Shown in pieces: positions 6,163 through 6,460 of a stretch of DNA of 6,460 bases; positions within the stretch are counted from its first letter, which is position 1; the number at the start of each line of letters is the position of its first letter. The stretch comes from Promethearchaeota archaeon (GTDB lineage: Archaea > Asgardarchaeota > Lokiarchaeia > Sigynarchaeales > MK-D1): assembly GCA_016839385.1 (NCBI GenBank), contig JAEOUK010000651.1, positions 1-6,460 of the forward strand, written 5' to 3'. The position numbers and the translations under genes are program-made. Below the pieces are notes generated by a model, which saw only the letters and a list, made by a program, of their open reading frames with translations, made no database searches and was not told the origin of the DNA.

Positions 6163-6460
6163 ATGTTCATGGAAGAAGAGAATTTAGTTGTTAAATCTAA
6201 AGATTCGAAGCCTAGATTGGCACGAAAGAAGTTCAGAAAAATTAATGTTTTTACTTTATTATTAATCGTGTTCATCAGCTTTTCATTAAATTTCTCTGTC
6301 GGGTGTCGAAGATCTTTTTTTGCAGTTAATAGAAATTATGCAAAGTGGGTTAATGTAAAGGAGCAAAAATATCTTCATCTAGAAGCAGAAAATGAGTATG
6401 AACTCGGTAAATTAGAGGGAAAGTACTTATCCGGGAAAATTACCAACCTTAAAAGGATTA
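6163..6460 (+). CDS. Membrane-anchored protein, N-terminal part; possibly C45 acyltransferase-like
   Basis: Open frame of 99 codons that runs off the right edge, so only the N-terminus is seen. It starts at ATG 6163 (a second ATG is at 6169); the frame is closed upstream by TAG at 6124, and no clear ribosome-binding site is visible. Residues 1-26 are hydrophilic and basic (RLARKKFRK). Residues 27-47 form one hydrophobic segment, followed by CRR. This looks like a signal anchor or an uncleaved signal peptide, with the rest outside the cell; the SVGC at 45-48 is a poor lipobox. Residues 70-92, including HLEAENEYELGKLEGKYLSG, resemble the start of the C45 (penicillin acyltransferase-like, phospholipase-B-like) fold, where a strand is followed by a GxxxG-type helix start. 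The catalytic N-terminal cysteine of that family would lie beyond the window. The family guess is tentative; the gene itself is likely real. Confidence 0.65.
   Translation, partial: MFMEEENLVVKSKDSKPRLARKKFRKINVFTLLLIVFISFSLNFSVGCRRSFFAVNRNYAKWVNVKEQKYLHLEAENEYELGKLEGKYLSGKITNLKRI

Noticed and set aside
1..6460. Search for CRISPR arrays, insertion sequences, tRNA or rRNA genes, toxin-antitoxin or defence genes
   Set aside because: I saw no regularly spaced repeats, terminal inverted repeats with a transposase, cloverleaf-forming sequence or defence-related domains.

Overview
This AT-rich window (lines I counted by hand range from about 25% to 53% GC) reads as chromosomal DNA of an archaeon using the Wood-Ljungdahl (reductive acetyl-CoA) pathway. 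The main evidence is a complete archaeal-type carbon monoxide dehydrogenase alpha subunit (CdhA), which carries an internal two-cluster ferredoxin-like insert. Supporting evidence is the presence of archaeal promoter elements (TATA boxes about 25-45 bp upstream of starts) with short GGAG/GAGG ribosome-binding sites. The lineage cannot be fixed from this sequence. An Asgard archaeon or another uncultured acetogenic or methanogenic lineage would fit, but no eukaryotic-signature protein or other diagnostic gene is present.

Layout. On the minus strand (18-1704) lies a probable two-gene operon: an Mrp/NBP35-type P-loop ATPase for iron-sulfur cluster handling, then a crotonase-superfamily (enoyl-CoA hydratase/isomerase) protein. 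A 142-bp divergent control region (1705-1846) follows. On the plus strand, 1847-3456 holds a GT-B fold glycosyltransferase followed 23 bp later by a small four-helix membrane protein, probably cotranscribed. A 246-bp intergenic region (3457-3702) contains a T-rich terminator candidate, a 15-bp perfect palindrome, and a clear TATA box and ribosome-binding site for cdhA (3703-6066). The last 394 bp contain a second T-rich terminator candidate, a TATA-like box, a striking 28-bp dyad directly against the next start codon, and the first 99 codons of a membrane-anchored protein that runs off the window. That protein may belong to the C45 acyltransferase-like family.

How the genes relate. CdhA is the Ni-Fe-S subunit that interconverts CO2 and CO for acetyl-CoA synthesis. 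Mrp is a plausible helper for Fe-S enzymes in general, but nothing in the sequence ties it specifically to CdhA. The crotonase could act on acyl-CoAs. The glycosyltransferase pair concerns the cell surface or lipids. I see no CRISPR array, insertion sequence, tRNA, rRNA or defence system, and no convincing new multi-gene system. The observations most worth checking are a lost cysteine ligand in the ferredoxin-like insert of CdhA, the apparent separation of cdhA from the other cdh genes, and the two palindromes next to cdhA and the gene after it.
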